This document shows, piece by piece, positions 61,109-64,000 of a stretch of 64,000 nucleotides of DNA. How positions within the stretch are numbered: the first letter of the stretch is position 1; the number at the start of each line of letters is the position of its first letter. The notes beneath the pieces are model-generated. The model did no database searches. It saw only the letters and a list, made by a program, of their open reading frames with translations, and was not told the origin of the DNA. Source of the DNA: Bacteroidota bacterium (GTDB lineage: Bacteria; Bacteroidota; Bacteroidia; Flavobacteriales; Weeksellaceae); contig JAHIQD010000015.1 of NCBI GenBank assembly GCA_018902795.1, positions 110,470 to 174,469 of the forward strand, given 5' to 3'. A program made the position numbers and the translations under genes.

Positions 61109-61713
61109 GATCTATTCCCTTTAAACTCTTCCGAGGTGACGTGACCTTGTTGTGCAATACCTTCAGAAATAAAAACTTTTTTTACAGTCATCATCAAAAT
61201 TTTCATATCAAGCAGAAAACTGCAGTGGTCTACATACCAAACATCATATTCAAATTTTTGCTCCCAACTAATGGTATTACGGCCGTTAACCTGCGCCCAA
61301 CCGGTAATTCCTGGCTTTACCTCATTTCTCCTCCGTTGCTGTGCATTATATAGGCTAAGATATTCTGGAAGCAAAGGTCTTGGACCGATCAGAGACATTT
61401 CACCCTTAATGACATTGATAAGTTGCGGAATTTCATCAAGAGACGTTTTTCTAACCAAAGCTCCAATCTCCGTTAATCGTTTAGAATCTGGCAAAAGAGT
61501 CCCATTAACATCTTTTTTATCATTCATTGTCTTAAACTTAATGATTTCAAACAGCTTACCTAATTTACCGGGTCTTTTCTGGAAAAAAAATGGTTTCCCG
61601 TCATTGGCGAAATAGAGACAAATGGTCACTGATAAAAAGAGAGGCAACAAAATTAAAAGGCCCAATGCTGAAATAAAAAAATCTAAAATCCGTTTGAAAT
61701 ACTTTACGTACAT
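61105..61713 (-). CDS. Initiating sugar-phosphate transferase, PglC/WcaJ type
   Basis: This 202-residue membrane-bound polyprenol-phosphate phosphoglycosyl transferase has one N-terminal reentrant or membrane helix (about 8-30, ILDFFISALGLLILLPLFLS), then FEIIKFKTMND and the catalytic TSLDEIPQLINVIKGEMSLI followed by GPRPLLPEY. It loads the first sugar phosphate on undecaprenyl phosphate and so starts glycan assembly. The short form without extra helices matches PglC. It overlaps the PglD-like gene in an ATGA junction. Confidence 0.9.
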   Translation of the reverse strand: MYVKYFKRILDFFISALGLLILLPLFLSVTICLYFANDGKPFFFQKRPGKLGKLFEIIKFKTMNDKKDVNGTLLPDSKRLTEIGALVRKTSLDEIPQLINVIKGEMSLIGPRPLLPEYLSLYNAQQRRRNEVKPGITGWAQVNGRNTISWEQKFEYDVWYVDHCSFLLDMKILMMTVKKVFISEGIAQQGHVTSEEFKGNRS

Positions 61714-61858
61714 GAACCTTGTTGTTGCGTTTGGCTGCTAATTTATACATTTTTTTGCAATAATGATTACTTTCTGATCCTCAACCTCATAAATTTTAAT
61801 CACTGACGTATATGCAAATTTAGCCGTCCAAATTGCGGATGAATGCATCTTAAAGACA

Positions 61859-62815
61859 TTAATTCAAATTATCATTGGGAAAAGAATCGGAATATTTCTT
61901 TTTTGAAAAATAGGGCGTCAAAAAAATGCTTAATAATGCAAACTGACAGAACTTTTTAGGACTTCTGATTAATTGAAAATTATATTTAACAAGGACATAG
62001 AGTCTTGAAAACAAATTTCGGGTATAGAGTCTGGCGATTTCACATGCCTCCTTATCCAGAATAAGATTCGAGAGACCCGCCAAATGGTAAATATACCACC
62101 CTTCCCGAATTAATCTTAAGCGCTTTTTCAGAGACGCGACACTGTATTCATTAAGCTGGCCATGTACGTTTGAGGTATGAATTCTATAAATGATGTGAGC
62201 CGAACCGTCTATAAAAACTTTAGCATTTGAGTTGCGCGCGATAAAATAAACTAACCAATCATGGGAAAAGCCAGACCATCGGGAATAACTTTCCGGCACT
62301 TTAAGGAGTTCTTTCTGAAGAAGGATACAAAAATCTCTTGTAAAAACATAGGTACAGCCAGCACTGCCCCCCTCAAAAAGATAATCAAATTTTTTTTGAG
62401 AATAATCCTTTTTTATAACCGATTCTGTATTGTCACGGGTATCCCATCTTCTAAGATTCGAAATATATAGTTCCGCATTCTCATCCTGCAGTTGCCTTAC
62501 AGCACGGGATAATTTATCCGCAAGCCATATGTCATCCTGATCACAGAAAGAGAAATAATCAAATTCTGCTGTTCGGTCAAATTTTTGTATAAACCCAAGA
62601 AAATTATTGGCGGCACTCCCGGAACCCGGATTATTGACAGTAATATTAACCTGCGGAAACTTTTCTGCGACCAAATTAACCGTAGCATCGGAACTCGCAT
62701 CATCAGACAAAAATATTTGCGTATACACTTTTTCCTGGGCTGTTACGGACCTAATCTGTTCCTCTATAAATTCCATTCCGTTATAGGACGCTAGAATCAC
62801 TGCAATTTTTACCAT
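61859..62815 (-). CDS. Glycosyltransferase family 2
   Basis: This 318-residue GT-A glycosyltransferase has AVILASYNGMEFIEEQIRSV at the N-terminus, IFLSDDASSDATVNLV, and the DxD-type metal site in FCDQDDIWLADKL. It is a rhamnosyltransferase-like member of family 2 by these motifs (DQDDIW), consistent with dTDP-rhamnose made by the rml genes. The acceptor is unknown. Its ATG abuts the stop of the next upstream glycosyltransferase, and 145 bases separate it from the PglC-like gene. Confidence 0.88.
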   Translation of the reverse strand: MVKIAVILASYNGMEFIEEQIRSVTAQEKVYTQIFLSDDASSDATVNLVAEKFPQVNITVNNPGSGSAANNFLGFIQKFDRTAEFDYFSFCDQDDIWLADKLSRAVRQLQDENAELYISNLRRWDTRDNTESVIKKDYSQKKFDYLFEGGSAGCTYVFTRDFCILLQKELLKVPESYSRWSGFSHDWLVYFIARNSNAKVFIDGSAHIIYRIHTSNVHGQLNEYSVASLKKRLRLIREGWYIYHLAGLSNLILDKEACEIARLYTRNLFSRLYVLVKYNFQLIRSPKKFCQFALLSIFLTPYFSKKKYSDSFPNDNLN

Positions 62816-63493
62816 TTAGCAAAGGTTTTTTATAAGGATCCATCTCCATCTGATAATATTCGGTAAGGTAGATTTTTTACCCGATGTTACATTTTGGTGG
62901 TGTCTTCGATAATAAATTAATTTCCGATCAAGGTATCTAACCATCCCCTTTTTTCCAATAGCCAGCCCTATCCACCAGTCATGCATTGGCGTGTCAGTGG
63001 GAAACGGTAGAAACCATTTTTTTGTGTCTTCTTTAAATGCCATGGCACATCCTATAAAATTGTTTTTTTTCAGATTTGATAAAGTACCACCTTTGAAACC
63101 TCGAGGGAAAAATTCATCTTTTGTAGTATTACCGTGTGCATCAATGAACGCAACATCACTGACGATAAGATCCGCGTTGCTTTCTTTAAAGTATTTCAAG
63201 TAAGCAGCTACCTTATCTTGATGCCAAATATCGTCCTGATCACTGAGGAAGATATATTCACCATTTGATTTATTTATCGCAAATTCAAAATTTTTGACTA
63301 CATTTCTAAACGAATTTTTAAAAATGCGGATTCGGGAATCATCGAAATCTGAAACAATTTTAAGCGTTGAATCAGTAGAGCCATCGTCTGAAATAATCAG
63401 TTCATCTTCAGGGTTCAGTTGCGGCAAAATTGATTCTATCTGCTTTTTTACAAATTTTTCACCGTTAAAAGTAGCCATACAGACCGATACCAT
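62816..63493 (-). CDS. Glycosyltransferase family 2
   Basis: This 225-residue family 2 glycosyltransferase has VSVCMATFNGEKFVKKQIES, LIISDDGSTDSTLKIV and the metal-site FLSDQDDIWHQDKV. The protein ends soon after the GT-A core (YYRRHHQNVTSG), about 90 residues shorter than its neighbour. It may be a naturally short form or have lost its C-terminal region. It is the first gene of the minus-strand polysaccharide operon within the window and abuts the next glycosyltransferase. Confidence 0.86.
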   Translation of the reverse strand: MVSVCMATFNGEKFVKKQIESILPQLNPEDELIISDDGSTDSTLKIVSDFDDSRIRIFKNSFRNVVKNFEFAINKSNGEYIFLSDQDDIWHQDKVAAYLKYFKESNADLIVSDVAFIDAHGNTTKDEFFPRGFKGGTLSNLKKNNFIGCAMAFKEDTKKWFLPFPTDTPMHDWWIGLAIGKKGMVRYLDRKLIYYRRHHQNVTSGKKSTLPNIIRWRWILIKNLC

Positions 63494-63502
63494 AAAATAA
63501 GT

Positions 63503-63510
63503 ATTTTTGC
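63503..63510 (+). promoter_or_regulatory. -7 box of the pectate-lyase-like gene
   Basis: TATTTTTG lies 30 bases before the ATG at 63541, in the short divergent spacer. Confidence 0.4.
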
Positions 63511-63540
63511 AAATATAAAAATATTATCCAGTTAAACTTA

Positions 63541-64000
63541 TGTTAAAAGGCGCTTCCCTTAAAAATAAAGCAATACATAAGAAAAAAAGGTGCAAAATTC
63601 TTTTTTTTATTCTTTTACCTGTCTTATTTTCTTCTATAACACTCAACGTAAAAGACTTTGGTGCAAAAGGAAACGGAATTACCGACGACACCGCGGCTTT
63701 CCAGAAATGTATTGATGCGCTCATCAGCAAGGGTGGTGGCACCATGACTGTTCCCCTGGGAAAGTACCCGATTACCTTTCTTAAATTTTTTGGGAAAGAA
63801 TACAGTAACATCACCATTAATGGAGATAATGCCCACATTCTGCAAAGGATAAGTGGTAACAGGAAAGCTGCTGAAAATAACAGATTTCAGACTTTTGCTC
63901 AACGTCACGCAGCGGATGGATGCTTTGTTTTCGACGCACAGGTATCCAGACAGAAAGATGATACCCACAGTATAAAAAATATAAAGATTTCCGGGCTCAA
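63541..64000 (+). CDS. Pectate-lyase-like beta-helix protein, N-terminal part (runs off the right edge)
   Basis: An open frame of 153 codons starts at ATG 63541 and is still open at the window end. A basic N-terminus and a hydrophobic stretch (ILFFILLPVLFSSIT, about 19-33) act as signal or anchor. The start of a pectate-lyase superfamily fold follows: VKDFGAKGNGITDDTAAFQK (about 37-56), GGGTMTVPLGKYPIT and ITINGDNAHI. It lies beside the polysaccharide operon, so it may cut or modify the surface glycan or be secreted. The catalytic part is outside the window. Confidence 0.82.

Noticed and set aside
1..64000. CRISPR arrays, prophage genes, transposases and rRNA
   Set aside because: None was seen. 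No regular direct repeats with unique spacers, no phage structural genes and no insertion-sequence ends were found.

Overview
The window reads as chromosomal DNA of a low-GC Bacteroidota, class Flavobacteriia, most like the Chryseobacterium/Kaistella group of Weeksellaceae. This placement is inferred from gene content and signals, not from a search. The supporting signals are Bacteroidota-type promoters (TAnnTTTG -7 boxes, few Shine-Dalgarno sites), an LpxC-FabZ fusion, a PorX regulator, a type IX secretion (T9SS) sorting-domain protein, a complete bat aerotolerance operon, a mevalonate-pathway gene and an OlsF-type double acyltransferase. I saw no phage, insertion sequence, CRISPR array, rRNA or plasmid function. 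One tRNA gene (Phe) is present.

Layout. 1-9.7 kb, mostly minus strand: the start of an aldehyde dehydrogenase next to deoC (deoxyribose breakdown), an Lrp/AsnC regulator, an endonuclease/phosphatase-family protein, trmD with NDH-2, a small T9SS cargo protein, hemB (plus strand), then a TM2 protein, a nitroreductase, a GreA/B-like protein, rlmB and a DinB-fold protein. 10-17.7 kb, plus strand: moxR, DUF58, a membrane protein, batA, batB, batC, batD. 17.7-29.4 kb: marC, mevalonate diphosphate decarboxylase, acyl-CoA ligase, an epimerase-like protein, an alpha/beta hydrolase, pdxJ, a YbdG-like mechanosensitive channel, a DUF456 protein, a lipoprotein, ung and mutS2. 29.4-29.95 kb is a gene-poor gap with an 11-bp periodic array, followed by tRNA-Phe.

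30-44 kb: olsF and lysC, fbp and menC, outer-membrane barrels, glnS, a thioredoxin-like protein, dusB and an ABC exporter pair. 44-50.7 kb: sucD, then a lipid A cluster (lpxD paralogue, efp, lpxA, lpxC-fabZ, lpxD). 50.8-56.7 kb: an HD phosphohydrolase, porX, xth, rlpA and rimO. 56.8-63.5 kb: a minus-strand surface-polysaccharide operon with two family-2 glycosyltransferases, a PglC/PglD/PglE-like module that would prime the lipid carrier with an amino sugar, and rmlCBA for dTDP-4-keto-6-deoxysugars. A pectate-lyase-like gene leaves the right edge of the window.

Most genes are ordinary housekeeping functions. The signals least explained by known genes are: a dispersed palindromic repeat present in four diverged copies, one of them inside the bat operon; promoters whose -7 box lies only 4-7 bases before the start codon, implying leaderless mRNAs; the 11-bp periodic array beside tRNA-Phe; a possible 29-residue basic protein that shares a terminator with glnS; and a GTTAA-rich block upstream of rlpA.
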